DNA of 64,000 nt from CBDCHC01 sp965277055 (GCA_965277055.1 OZ255703.1:310001-374000), one strand, 5' to 3'; numbered from the stretch's first letter, positions 26,490 to 34,734 are shown. Made by a program: numbers and translations. The notes: generated by a model from the sequence alone, not told the origin.

Positions 26490-27284
26490 ATGACAAACAC
26501 ACCAGATATATTACAGAAAATCATTGCACAAAAAGTAATGGATATTGCTACTGACCAGCGAGAAATATCAGCGAGTGCAGTGCAACAACAAGCACAGCAG
26601 ATTAAAACAACTTCACAGTTTTATGAGAATCTCAAATACAAAATAACCCATAAACAGCCAGCAGTCATTGCCGAAATCAAAAAAGCATCACCTTCTAAAG
26701 GTGTGTTAAGAGAAGACTTTCATCCAGTAGAGATTGCTAAAAACTATGAGCGTGCTGGGGCAACGTGTCTGTCTATTTTGACTGATAGAGAATTCTTTAA
26801 GGGCAGTGATACTTATGTGAGTGAAGTAACTAGAGTGACTACCCTACCTATATTACGTAAGGAATTTATTATTGACCCCTATCAAATATATCAGGCGAAA
26901 GTCATTGGCGCGAGTGCAATACTATTAATCGCTGCAATCTTAGATGTAGCACAAATGCGTGAATTTACCGCTTTAGCATCTGAGCTGGGAATGGATACGT
27001 TGATTGAGGTACATAACAAAGCAGAGCTTGACAAAGTACTAATGGTTGATCCAGATATGATAGGTATTAATAATAGAAATTTGCGTGATTTCTCAGTGAG
27101 TTTGGCTACTACTACTGAGCTTTTAGAATATACTGGCGATAAACTCATTATTACCGAAAGTGGGATTTTATCACGAGCAGATGTGGCACATATGAATGCT
27201 CATGGTATCTACGGCTTTTTAGTCGGTGAGGCATTGATGCGCCAAGAAAATATTGAGTACGCTTATACGCAACTATTTGGTTAA
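26490..27284 (+). CDS. trpC: Indole-3-glycerol phosphate synthase
   Basis: A 264-residue TrpC barrel enzyme of tryptophan synthesis. Signatures include VIAEIKKASPSKGVLREDF, the EFIIDPYQIYQAKVIGASAILLI stretch (shortened here) and INNRNLRDFSV. The ATG at 26490 is preferred over an upstream in-frame ATA/TTG-type start because it aligns with family N-termini. trpD/trpG do not precede it. An OsmC-family gene follows by 3 bp, so the operon is trpC-osmC-small membrane protein-ispF. Confidence 0.94.
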   Translation: MTNTPDILQKIIAQKVMDIATDQREISASAVQQQAQQIKTTSQFYENLKYKITHKQPAVIAEIKKASPSKGVLREDFHPVEIAKNYERAGATCLSILTDREFFKGSDTYVSEVTRVTTLPILRKEFIIDPYQIYQAKVIGASAILLIAAILDVAQMREFTALASELGMDTLIEVHNKAELDKVLMVDPDMIGINNRNLRDFSVSLATTTELLEYTGDKLIITESGILSRADVAHMNAHGIYGFLVGEALMRQENIEYAYTQLFG

Positions 27285-27287
27285 ATT

Positions 27288-27701
27288 ATGCATACAATTA
27301 CTTGGAATAAAAACATGCACATGAGTGCACATACACAGAGTGGTCATGAGATTACTCTAGATGGTCCTCCTGATTTGGGCGGGGAAAACTTAGGCGCACG
27401 CCCAATGGAAATGCTTTTGGTTGGCTTAGGGGGGTGCACTACCGTAGATGTGGTATCCACGCTACAAAAAATGCGTGAAGCACTCAGTACATGCAAGGTA
27501 GAAATCACCAGTGAGCGTGCAAGTGAGCATCCTAAAGTATTTACTAAGATTCATCTAAACTTTGTGCTTACAGGTACTAATCTGTCGCATGCTAAGGTAG
27601 AAAAAGCCATTCATCTTTCTGCTGAAAAATACTGCTCCGCCTCAATTATGTTAGGTGCAATGGCTACGATTACTCATAGTTTTGAGGTTAGTGAATGTTA
27701 G
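27288..27701 (+). CDS. OsmC family protein
   Basis: A 137-residue OsmC/Ohr-superfamily protein. The motif LVGLGGCTTVDVVSTLQKMRE carries the N-terminal-domain Cys, and the second Cys is in AEKYCSASIML, the pair used by the family for thiol-dependent hydroperoxide reduction. The overall pattern resembles the YhfA-type branch, often next to trpC in proteobacteria. It overlaps the next small gene by 7 bp. Confidence 0.88.
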   Translation: MHTITWNKNMHMSAHTQSGHEITLDGPPDLGGENLGARPMEMLLVGLGGCTTVDVVSTLQKMREALSTCKVEITSERASEHPKVFTKIHLNFVLTGTNLSHAKVEKAIHLSAEKYCSASIMLGAMATITHSFEVSEC

Positions 27702-27919
27702 GCTGGATAGGTACTATTACCGGTATTATTGGTGCACTTTTGATTGCTTTTAATTTTGAATATTCTAAATTTGGATATCTGTTTTTTCTCGTTTCCAGTA
27801 CTACGTGGGGGCTACAAGGCTATAAAAATAAAGATAGTGCATTGATGGTAATTAATATTGTCTTTACTGGAGTTAATATTATTGGCATTATCCGTTGGTT
27901 TAACATTATTGCATTCTAA
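27695..27919 (+). CDS. Small membrane protein, unknown
   Basis: A 74-residue protein with three hydrophobic segments (about residues 3-20, 26-42, 48-70). I do not recognise a defined family with confidence; the size and hydrophobic pattern recall small PnuC- or YgjV-like transport fragments. It overlaps osmC by 7 bp and shares one base with the ispF start (TAATG), so it is almost certainly translated in this operon. Confidence 0.72.
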   Translation: MLGWIGTITGIIGALLIAFNFEYSKFGYLFFLVSSTTWGLQGYKNKDSALMVINIVFTGVNIIGIIRWFNIIAF

Positions 27920-28401
27920 TGCATAACAAAGTCGGAATCGGACAAGATAGTCACCGCTTTGGCGGAGATAAACCTCTTATTCTGGCAGGTGAAGTCATTG
28001 CTGGGCACAAAGGGTTTTTAGCCAATAGCGATGGAGATGTAATATTTCATGCAATTACCAATGCCCTCTCAGGTATCACTACAAAAAATATATTAGGCAA
28101 AGTAGCAGATGAAATGTGCAGTAACGGTATTACTGATAGTGCCGAGTATGTATTGGTTGCACTGGGTGACCTCAAAACAATGGGGTATATGGTTTCTCAT
28201 GTAAGTATTTCCATAGAGTGTAGCACTCCTAAAATCTCTCCTCACATAGAAACAATGCGGGCTAATATCGCGCACTTACTGGAAACAGAGTATCACAATG
28301 TAGGCATTACTGCAACTACAGGAGAGGGATTAAGTGACTTTGGTAAAGGGCTTGGGATATTTACTTCAGTGATAATTACTGCACATTCATTACCTATCTA
28401 A
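27919..28401 (+). CDS. ispF: IspF-like 2-C-methyl-D-erythritol 2,4-cyclodiphosphate synthase, divergent type
   Basis: A 160-residue IspF homologue. Metal ligands Asp10 and His12 (GIGQDSHRF) and His44 (SDGDVIFHA) are conserved, as is the TATTGEGLSDFGKGLG C-terminal motif. The usual GDIGKLFPDTDP segment is replaced by LGKVADEMCSNGITDS, and the N-terminal GxGQDSHRF differs from the usual GFDVHRF. From memory, this pattern is closer to IspF of candidate-phyla (CPR-type) bacteria than to gammaproteobacterial ones. The enzyme makes the cyclic diphosphate intermediate of isoprenoid synthesis. ispD, its usual neighbour, is absent. Confidence 0.85.
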   Translation: MHNKVGIGQDSHRFGGDKPLILAGEVIAGHKGFLANSDGDVIFHAITNALSGITTKNILGKVADEMCSNGITDSAEYVLVALGDLKTMGYMVSHVSISIECSTPKISPHIETMRANIAHLLETEYHNVGITATTGEGLSDFGKGLGIFTSVIITAHSLPI

Positions 28402-28756
28402 TACATACTGTATGTATAAACACCCCATTGGAGATTTTTGTATGCACTGAGTATGTAGTCGGTGTTTGCTACTATAGTGAATGGTGCGTTTTTAAAAGTT
28501 GTTTGTGTATTATTAGCTCTAGTTATGTTTAGTTAACCGTTAAGTTACGTATCTTTTTAGTCATATTTTATCAATATAGGTGAGCGTTTCCGTTAGAAAG
28601 CGAAGCGTATGATACCTATATAAAGAGTGCTCAGAAATACGTCAAGTAACCTAAATGCAAGAGCGAAGGAGAATACGGTTGGCATAGAGTTACAAAGCAG
28701 AATGAGGCAAAAAATGGTGACTGGCGTAGGGAGGAGTTCAATACGCCAGCCGTAAC
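28402..28756. other. Gene-free stretch with several inverted repeats; possible structured RNA
   Basis: No open frame above about 12 codons is seen in this 355-bp stretch. It holds a 17-bp palindrome ATACATACTGTATGTAT starting at the ispF stop (28401-28417), a pairing AAACACC/GGTGTTT (28418-28424 with 28461-28467), a two-tier hairpin ATATAGGT/ACCTATAT (28574-28581 with 28614-28621) enclosing CGTTTC/GAAGCG (28585-28590 with 28602-28607), and a hairpin described separately. It does not match 6S, tmRNA, RNase P or SRP RNA signatures that I know. Possible small RNA; strand unknown. Confidence 0.4.
28721..28749 (+). other. Perfect 8-bp hairpin with GGA-rich loop
   Basis: CTGGCGTA (28721-28728) and TACGCCAG (28742-28749) pair perfectly around a 13-nt loop that contains GGGAGGAG. 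The GGA in a hairpin loop is the kind of site bound by CsrA/RsmA, and it also looks like a Shine-Dalgarno sequence held in a loop. It lies just downstream of the DUF1127 gene's stop (convergent side), so on the other strand it could serve as that gene's 3' structure. There is no T-run, so it is not a typical terminator. Confidence 0.45.
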
Positions 28757-28963
28757 CTACTCCCAGAAATTTTTTGTAGATTCTGCCTGAGCGTCTTCGC
28801 GCCGTATACCAATATCCTCGAGTTGCTCAGTAGTCAAATACGCTAACTCTGATCGAGTAGTACTATTACGATACCATAATACTATCGTTTGAGTTGCTTG
28901 ATTTGATAGATAGAGCAAAAAATTAAGTGTGCGTTCTACAGCGTAAGAGTGTTGGATATGCAT
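28757..28963 (-). CDS. DUF1127 family small protein
   Basis: A 68-residue protein whose C-terminal part (TRSELAYLTTEQLEDIGIRREDA, then FWE end) matches DUF1127, usually a short Arg-rich helix-turn-helix-like module. In alphaproteobacteria DUF1127 proteins affect small RNAs and phosphate or stress metabolism; gammaproteobacterial roles are less clear. The N-terminal 30 residues include a hydrophobic-aromatic stretch. It is divergent from the LysR gene, a common pairing that suggests it is the regulator's target. Confidence 0.82.
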   Translation of the reverse strand: MHIQHSYAVERTLNFLLYLSNQATQTIVLWYRNSTTRSELAYLTTEQLEDIGIRREDAQAESTKNFWE

Positions 28964-29001
28964 AAGTGTTCAGAAAAATATAAATTGTTATATAAAGTAT
29001 T

Positions 29002-29073
29002 ACTAATAATAAACCAACAATATGTAAAAATCATTATTTGTTGATTTATGTTCTATTTTGTAGTATTATTAGT
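29002..29073. promoter_or_regulatory. Nested inverted repeats between DUF1127 and lysR-type genes
   Basis: Within the 155-bp divergent gap, ATAAACCAACAA (29009-29020) pairs with TTGTTGATTTAT (29038-29049) with one mismatch around 17 nt. Outside that, ACTAATAATA (29002-29011) pairs perfectly with TATTATTAGT (29064-29073). These paired half-sites are positioned as expected for binding of the adjacent LysR-type regulator to control both itself and the DUF1127 gene. The region is very AT-rich, which lowers the weight of the match. Confidence 0.45.
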
Positions 29074-29118
29074 TAAATAGCAAACGATAATTATTGATAT
29101 ATACAATTAGATTTACTT

Positions 29119-30039
29119 ATGAGAAAATTTACTGCATTTAATAAACTTTATATTTTTAGTCGGGTGGCTACTAGTCTAAGCTTTTCCAAAGCAGCTACTG
29201 AGTTATATATCACCCAAGCTGCAGTGAGTCAGCAAATAAAAAGTTTAGAAGAATTATTAGGCTTTGCCCTCTTTAAGCGTATGAATAAAAAAATCATGCT
29301 AACTTCTAAAGGGCAGGAGGTCTTACATCTCATTGGAGACTCCTATACAAACTTACAAATTGGTATGCATAGTATCGCCGAGGGAGAAAAAACTGGAGTG
29401 CTTAATATTAGTACTCTTCCCTCTTTTGCTATGAAATGGCTGATTCCTAGATTAAGTAAATTCAATGAGCAATATCCTGATATTAACATTCATATTGCTG
29501 CGAGTACGAAACTCACTGATTTTTCTTCAGATAATATTGATCTAGTAATCCGATATGGACACCAATCTGAGAGTCAATTACATGCTGTTCATGTATTGGA
29601 TGAAGATATATTTTTAGTTGCAAACCCACAGATTCTAAAAAACAAGCCTATTCTTAGTCCAAAAGATATCAAAAAACATACCTTACTCTATGATGAAGTT
29701 GATTGTTTTTATGAGATGTATGGAGTAGCCAATGAAATAAGTTGGAATTCTATTGCAAGTGAATTATCCATTGACATCAGTAAAAATCGCTCGCTTATCT
29801 TTTCAGAAGCGCATTTAGTTTTACAAGCTGCCGTTTCTGGTCAAGGCGTAGCTATTGCTAGAAGTGCCCTAGTGGAAGATGAACTTGCTTCTGGCACATT
29901 GGTACAGGTCTTGCCAGAATATGTGGTACATTCTCCGGGATATTCTTTGGTCTATCCCAAAACTTCAGAGCATCACGCCAAAATACAATTATTTAGTGAC
30001 TGGTTTATCGCACAAGCGTCAACGAGTAAATCCTATTAA
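29119..30039 (+). CDS. LysR-family transcriptional regulator, GcvA-like
   Basis: A 306-residue LysR-type regulator. The N-terminal winged helix-turn-helix reads SFSKAATELYITQAAVSQQI, followed by the LEELLGFALFKR linker, and a C-terminal periplasmic-binding-protein-like effector domain. The SLSFSKAA and AAVSQQIK forms are those of the GcvA branch. Divergent arrangement with a DUF1127 gene and the inverted repeats between them suggest local regulation. Effector unknown. Its stop overlaps the convergent topA stop by 4 bp. Confidence 0.9.
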   Translation: MRKFTAFNKLYIFSRVATSLSFSKAATELYITQAAVSQQIKSLEELLGFALFKRMNKKIMLTSKGQEVLHLIGDSYTNLQIGMHSIAEGEKTGVLNISTLPSFAMKWLIPRLSKFNEQYPDINIHIAASTKLTDFSSDNIDLVIRYGHQSESQLHAVHVLDEDIFLVANPQILKNKPILSPKDIKKHTLLYDEVDCFYEMYGVANEISWNSIASELSIDISKNRSLIFSEAHLVLQAAVSGQGVAIARSALVEDELASGTLVQVLPEYVVHSPGYSLVYPKTSEHHAKIQLFSDWFIAQASTSKSY

Positions 30040-32363
30040 GACGCTTTAGATTTTTTCGAGGTTTTTTTAGCAGATTTACGAGCTGGTTTTTTCGGACCTA
30101 TTTTGCCACTGATAGCATCTTGACATTCTTTTAGGCTGAGTTCTTTTGGCTGTTTATCTTCGCCAAATACTTTTTTGATGGTAATATTTTTTTGCCCCTT
30201 GCCTTTTTTCTTCCCATTCCAAATGTAGGGGCCAAACCGACCATTTAAAATCTCTATTTCACTCCCCTCAAAGGTTTTAATCACGCGAGTTTTATCAAAT
30301 TCTTCTTTGGCACTAATCAACTCTAGTGCATGTTCTAATGGTACTTCTTCAGGAATGTATTCCTTTAATGATACGTATTTTTTACCATATTGAATATAGG
30401 GGCCAAATCTACCATAATTTGCTTTAATATCCCCATATTCTTCACTACTGCCAACTATGCGGGGAAGTTCAAAGAGTTTTTGCGCTTGTGCAAGGGTAAT
30501 AGTTTCAATATCCTGATTGGCTTTAAGTGGGGCAAATACTGGTTTTTCTTCATCTTCTTTGTCACCAATTTGGGCATAGGCACCATAACGACCAAAACGC
30601 ACACTCAGTGGCTTACCATTCACTTCACCAAGTACTCGTGTTTTATTAACTGCTTCACGAGATATATTAGCACTTTCTTCAATGCGTGTGTGAAAATCAG
30701 CATAAAAATCTGCCACAACTTGTTGCCATAGTGACTCATCTTGAGCAATATTATCAAAGTTATCTTCAAGACGTTTAGTCCAATTATAATCAACAATTTC
30801 ACCGAAATAATTCGTTAAAAAATCAGTAAGTAAATATGCCACACTAGTCGGGAAGAGTTTATTTTTTTCTGTCCCTGTAGTTTCAGTGTCTATACGTTCT
30901 ACTACTTTGCCATCAATGATTTCAATACACTGATATTCTCGAGGTTTGCCTTCTCTTGTTTCTTTGACAACATACCCACGCTCTTGCACCGTAGCTACCA
31001 TAGTCGCAAAAGTAGAAGGTCTACCAATACCAAGCTCTTCAATGGTTTTGACCAGTGAGCTTTCAGTGTAGCGAGGTTTTGCTCGGGAAAAACTTTCGCG
31101 AATGAGTAGAGATTCTAAGGTCAAACTATCACCCTCGGCTACTTCTGGGAGCAGTACATTTTCACTTGTAGAATACTCATATACTTTTAAAAAACCCGGA
31201 AATACCAGTACTTCACCCTCAGTGTAAAAATCTTCTGCATTTGAGGCAATGGTTAATACTGTTTTTTCCAGTTGTGCTGGAGCCATTTGCGAGGCAAGTG
31301 TGCGTTTATAAATAAGCGCGTATAATTTTGCATCCACCCCTGATAAATTCGGATAGCTATCAAACCGTGTTGGGCGAATGCCCTCATGGGCTTCTTGAGC
31401 AGAAGTATCTTTGGTTTTGTAGCGGGTAATATTGACGTATTCATTACCATATTCCCCTGCTAACAATACTTCAATGTGAGTTAGTGCTTCTTCAGATAAA
31501 AAGGTGCTGTCCGTACGCATATAGGTAATATGACCATCTCTATACAACTTTTGGGCGATGTCCATTGTTTGTTTCACACTCAGCCCTATTTTGCTTGCTG
31601 CTTCTTGTTGCAAGGTAGAAGTGGTAAATGGAGGCTTTGGTCGGCGGATAGTAGGAGTGGTTTTAATCGAGCGAATATTAAAGTCACTGGTAGTAAGCGC
31701 CTGAGCAAATGCAAGCGCCTCATCATGTGAACTAAACTCATGCTTTGTTTTAGCACTAATATACTCCCCATGAATCACAAACTCAGCTTTGGTTTTGTAA
31801 CTAATAACTGGCGTAAAGGCATTGATTTCTCGCTCACGTTCACTCACCAAGCGCACCACAGGAGATTGCACTCTCCCCGCAGATTTTGCCCCACTGACTT
31901 TACGCCATAATACTGGAGAGATTTCAAAACCGACAATTCTATCAATAATCCGTCTGGCTTGCTGGGCATTCACTAAGTGTGTATTAACCGTGCGCGGAGT
32001 TTGCATCGCATGCAAAATAGCATTTTTGGTAATTTCATTAAATACAATACGCGGAGTATCAGCAGCTAGTCCTAATGCCTCTTGCAAGTGCCAAGCAATA
32101 GCCTCCCCCTCTCTGTCCTCATCCGTTGCAAGATAGACCTTTGAGGCAGTCTTTACTAATTTTTTAAGTTCAGCAACTACTTTCTTTTTATCTGCACTGA
32201 TTTCATAGGTGGGGGTAAAGTTATTTTCAATATCAATTCCCATCCCTTTTTTAGGCATATCACGAATATGACCAATACTAGATTTCACTACAAAATCACC
32301 ACCTAAGAATTTTTCAATCGTTTTTGCCTTAGCAGGAGACTCTACAATAACAAGTTGAGTCAT
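30036..32363 (-). CDS. topA: DNA topoisomerase I
   Basis: A 775-residue type IA topoisomerase relaxing negative supercoils. The TOPRIM domain begins LVIVESPAKAKTIEKFLG with DEDREGEAIAWHL, and the active-site Tyr lies in GHITYMRTDSTFL. The C-terminal part consists of repeated RFGxYGAYAQIG/RFGPYIQYGKKY/RFGPYIWNGKKKG segments and ends in a Lys-rich tail (KKPARKSAKKTSKKSKAS). I find no Cys4 zinc-ribbon motifs, unlike E. coli TopA with 865 residues. Order dprA-smg-topA on the minus strand is classical. Confidence 0.95.
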   Translation of the reverse strand: MTQLVIVESPAKAKTIEKFLGGDFVVKSSIGHIRDMPKKGMGIDIENNFTPTYEISADKKKVVAELKKLVKTASKVYLATDEDREGEAIAWHLQEALGLAADTPRIVFNEITKNAILHAMQTPRTVNTHLVNAQQARRIIDRIVGFEISPVLWRKVSGAKSAGRVQSPVVRLVSEREREINAFTPVISYKTKAEFVIHGEYISAKTKHEFSSHDEALAFAQALTTSDFNIRSIKTTPTIRRPKPPFTTSTLQQEAASKIGLSVKQTMDIAQKLYRDGHITYMRTDSTFLSEEALTHIEVLLAGEYGNEYVNITRYKTKDTSAQEAHEGIRPTRFDSYPNLSGVDAKLYALIYKRTLASQMAPAQLEKTVLTIASNAEDFYTEGEVLVFPGFLKVYEYSTSENVLLPEVAEGDSLTLESLLIRESFSRAKPRYTESSLVKTIEELGIGRPSTFATMVATVQERGYVVKETREGKPREYQCIEIIDGKVVERIDTETTGTEKNKLFPTSVAYLLTDFLTNYFGEIVDYNWTKRLEDNFDNIAQDESLWQQVVADFYADFHTRIEESANISREAVNKTRVLGEVNGKPLSVRFGRYGAYAQIGDKEDEEKPVFAPLKANQDIETITLAQAQKLFELPRIVGSSEEYGDIKANYGRFGPYIQYGKKYVSLKEYIPEEVPLEHALELISAKEEFDKTRVIKTFEGSEIEILNGRFGPYIWNGKKKGKGQKNITIKKVFGEDKQPKELSLKECQDAISGKIGPKKPARKSAKKTSKKSKAS

Positions 32364-32368
32364 TAGGC

Positions 32369-32857
32369 CTAGTGTTTAGGAATAGATTGTGCTGAATCGT
32401 AGTCAATACCTAAGAGTAACTCACGAAGATTTTCATTATCTTGATTGAGAGCAGCAAATTGCGCTACCCATAAAAACTCATCAAAACTATAGTTGTAATG
32501 CACACTCATTACATGATCAATGATAATTTCCCTGGTTTCTGGAGTAATTGTATGATTAATTTCTAAATAGACTAATAATGCACAGCCTTTTTTAGTTATT
32601 TTTTCTACTTCTTCGGTATTAAAGTAGCGAATACCACGAGGAGATTGTTCAGATACGGTAGTAGGTGTATTTGTTTGTTCTTGTCCACTGACTAAAAACT
32701 CTAATGCCTTATCTACATTATCACCCTCAAATCCAGCATCTACTAGATAGTTCTTTAAGACCACATCATCAAGAGTTCCACCATTCACCAAACTATTATC
32801 TGAAAAGATGAATTCAAACATATAATCTAGAATTTCGAGGACATCATTTTTGTTCAT
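32369..32857 (-). CDS. smg: Smg family protein (DUF494)
   Basis: A 162-residue Smg/DUF494 protein, VLEILDYMFEFIF at the start and a conserved IRYFNTEEVEKITKKGCALLVYLE block. The family lies nearly always between dprA and topA, as here (29 bp from dprA, 6 bp from topA). The biochemical role is unknown. Confidence 0.9.
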   Translation of the reverse strand: MNKNDVLEILDYMFEFIFSDNSLVNGGTLDDVVLKNYLVDAGFEGDNVDKALEFLVSGQEQTNTPTTVSEQSPRGIRYFNTEEVEKITKKGCALLVYLEINHTITPETREIIIDHVMSVHYNYSFDEFLWVAQFAALNQDNENLRELLLGIDYDSAQSIPKH

Positions 32858-32885
32858 AAGTGCATTCCTATATGGTGAAAAGAGA

Positions 32886-33977
32886 TTATATTTTTATATA
32901 TGTATTGTGGATTGTTTTTTCAATGTTACCATTTAATTCAAGTGTCATAATTAAATTATTTACTTCACTGATGGTGAGCCCAGATAATACTACTAACTCA
33001 TCAATGGATAGTCCATCATAGTCAATATATTTTAATAAAACATTTGCTTCTTGGGGAACATCTTTAAGATTATCGCTAGTATTTACGGGGGTTTTGATGT
33101 GTGCATTGGTAGAGTCAATATGTAATATTTGCCGAATATCTTCAGGACTATCAACAAGATATGCACCTTCTTTAATGAGTGCATGACAGCCACTAGCAAG
33201 TGGGTTATGAATAGAACCAGGAATAGCAAATACTTCTTTATTTTGTTCGGTAGCTAAGCGAGCACTAACCATAGAGCCACTTTTTATAGCACCCTCTACC
33301 ACCAGTACCCCGTTACTTAACCCCGTGATAATCCGATTACGTTTTGGGAAGTTGCGGGCATTTGGCTCGGTGCCAATAGCAAATTCCGAGACAAGTGCAC
33401 CTCTTTGTCTAATTTCATGAGCAAGATGTTTATTTTTAGCAGGATAGACACTATCTAGCCCCGTACCACATATGGCAATAGTATGCCCGCCGCCAGTTAA
33501 TGCACCCAGATGTGCTTGAGCATCTATACCCATAGCAAGCCCACTAGTAATAGTCAAATGCTGAGATAACACGCTTGCAAAATGATGAGCATTTTTGGCT
33601 CCCGTAGTGGTTGGATTTCTGCTACCAACAATAGCTAATTGTTGCTCAGAAAGTAGCGCTGGGTTGCCATTCACATACAGCACAATAGGCGGATCATACA
33701 TCTGTAGTAAAGATTTAGGATAACATTCATCATGAAGGGTGATAATATGATGATGCTCGGATTGATCTAGCCATGCAAGGTCAACTTGTACCTGTTGTTC
33801 ATTCATTGCAAGCAATCCATCAATAACGCTCGGGCTAAAAATACCCGCCTTGCTTAATTGGGTGTAACTTGCTTCACAGAGCTCTTTTGGGGAGTTAAAT
33901 ATATCCATAGCACGCCTAAAGGTAACAGAGCCTATTCCCCTAGTTTTAAGCAGCATGAGATAATAGATTAAATCCAC
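32886..33977 (-). CDS. dprA: DNA-processing protein DprA
   Basis: A 363-residue DprA/Smf protein, which loads RecA on incoming single-stranded DNA during transformation. The Rossmann-like core shows AIVGSRNPTTTG, SGLAMGIDAQAH, CGTGLDSVYPAKN, and EFAIGTEPNARNFPKRNRII, with KSGSMVSARLATEQNKEVFAIPG. A C-terminal winged-helix (residues about 305-360) is also present. It is divergent from rpmH across a 51-bp gap, an unusual location: dnaA is the normal divergent neighbour of rpmH. Confidence 0.94.
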   Translation of the reverse strand: MDLIYYLMLLKTRGIGSVTFRRAMDIFNSPKELCEASYTQLSKAGIFSPSVIDGLLAMNEQQVQVDLAWLDQSEHHHIITLHDECYPKSLLQMYDPPIVLYVNGNPALLSEQQLAIVGSRNPTTTGAKNAHHFASVLSQHLTITSGLAMGIDAQAHLGALTGGGHTIAICGTGLDSVYPAKNKHLAHEIRQRGALVSEFAIGTEPNARNFPKRNRIITGLSNGVLVVEGAIKSGSMVSARLATEQNKEVFAIPGSIHNPLASGCHALIKEGAYLVDSPEDIRQILHIDSTNAHIKTPVNTSDNLKDVPQEANVLLKYIDYDGLSIDELVVLSGLTISEVNNLIMTLELNGNIEKTIHNTYIKI

Positions 33978-33993
33978 TAAAAAGTAAGCAATA

Positions 33994-34002
33994 TGGTATA
34001 AT
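33994..34002 (+). promoter_or_regulatory. Extended -10 promoter for rpmH-rnpA
   Basis: TGGTATAAT is a perfect extended -10 (TGnTATAAT), 26 bp upstream of the rpmH ATG. No good -35 is seen 17 bp upstream, which extended -10 promoters tolerate. It would drive rpmH, rnpA, yidD and probably yidC. Confidence 0.65.
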
Positions 34003-34028
34003 AGTTTGATTTTATATCATTATAAATC

Positions 34029-34163
34029 ATGAAAAGAACTTTTCAACCAAGTGTCTTAAAACGTAAGAGAACGCATGGCTTTAGAGCAAGAATGGCTACT
34101 AAATCTGGAAGAGCAATCATCAACGCAAGAAGAAGAAAAGGCAGAAAAAGTCTTAGCGTATAG
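34029..34163 (+). CDS. rpmH: 50S ribosomal protein L34
   Basis: A 44-residue protein identical in pattern to L34 throughout: it begins MKRTFQPS and continues with LKRKRTHGFRARMATKSGRA, ending in INARRRKGRKSLSV. The length equals the family norm. It is the first gene of the rpmH-rnpA-yidD-yidC block, 30 bp before rnpA. Usually dnaA stands divergent from it near the origin of replication; here dprA does. Confidence 0.97.
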   Translation: MKRTFQPSVLKRKRTHGFRARMATKSGRAIINARRRKGRKSLSV

Positions 34164-34193
34164 TACCTGATTATAGCGAAATATTACTAGCGT

Positions 34194-34553
34194 TTGAATA
34201 CGTTCCCCAAATCTAAAAGGCTCGTCCAAAAAGCAGAATTTACCAAAGTGTTTAACGCCAAAAAACGTGCTCATAGTGCGTTTTTTTTAAGTTATATTAT
34301 AGATGCAGAGTCACCAAAAATTGGTATTATCGTGGCGAAAAAACATCACAAACTTGCTGTTCAACGCAACACTATTAAACGCATAGTACGTGAGTATTTT
34401 CGTCAACAATACGAACTATTTCCCAACGCTGAAGTCATTATTATCGCTAAGCAATTTTCCTCATACCGCACTAAACCCTTATGGCAAGATTTACAATTAC
34501 TAACTACAAAAATAAATGAAACTTATCAGAGCCTTAGTCATTCTTCCAATTAA
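34194..34553 (+). CDS. rnpA: Ribonuclease P protein component
   Basis: A 119-residue RnpA that assists the RNase P RNA in tRNA 5' maturation. The RNA-binding signature VQRNTIKRIVREYFR is clear, and FPKSKRLVQKAEFTKVF is the typical N-terminus. The start is a TTG; no ATG or GTG precedes the conserved N-terminus, so a weak start seems real. Its end overlaps yidD by 38 bp, as is common. The rnpB RNA gene is not in this window. Confidence 0.94.
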   Translation: MNTFPKSKRLVQKAEFTKVFNAKKRAHSAFFLSYIIDAESPKIGIIVAKKHHKLAVQRNTIKRIVREYFRQQYELFPNAEVIIIAKQFSSYRTKPLWQDLQLLTTKINETYQSLSHSSN

Positions 34554-34734
34554 AATATACCAATATGCGATTAGCCCGTTATTAGGCTCTAATTGTCGCT
34601 TTATGCCCACATGCTCGGAATATACAATTGAAGCAATTCAAAAATATGGTGTGATTAAAGGAATAAAGGTTGGTACAAAACGCATATGCAGATGTCATCC
34701 TATGGGTGATTCAGGCTACGATCCTGTGCCATAA
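34516..34734 (+). CDS. yidD: Membrane protein insertion efficiency factor YidD
   Basis: A 72-residue YidD. The PLLGSNCRFMPTCSEYTIEAI and GDSGYDPVP blocks with three Cys are characteristic. An N-terminal amphipathic/hydrophobic segment attaches it to the inner membrane, where it aids YidC-dependent insertion. Start lies within rnpA and yidC follows after 41 bp, the standard order. Confidence 0.95.
   Translation: MKLIRALVILPIKIYQYAISPLLGSNCRFMPTCSEYTIEAIQKYGVIKGIKVGTKRICRCHPMGDSGYDPVP

Noticed and set aside
28402..28756. 6S RNA, tmRNA, SRP RNA or RNase P RNA
   Set aside because: None of the conserved sequence blocks of these RNAs that I know is present; also no terminal CCA or tag frame.
33978..34028. 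Replication origin beside rpmH
   Set aside because: No DnaA-box cluster (TTATCCACA type) in the gap and dnaA is not adjacent.
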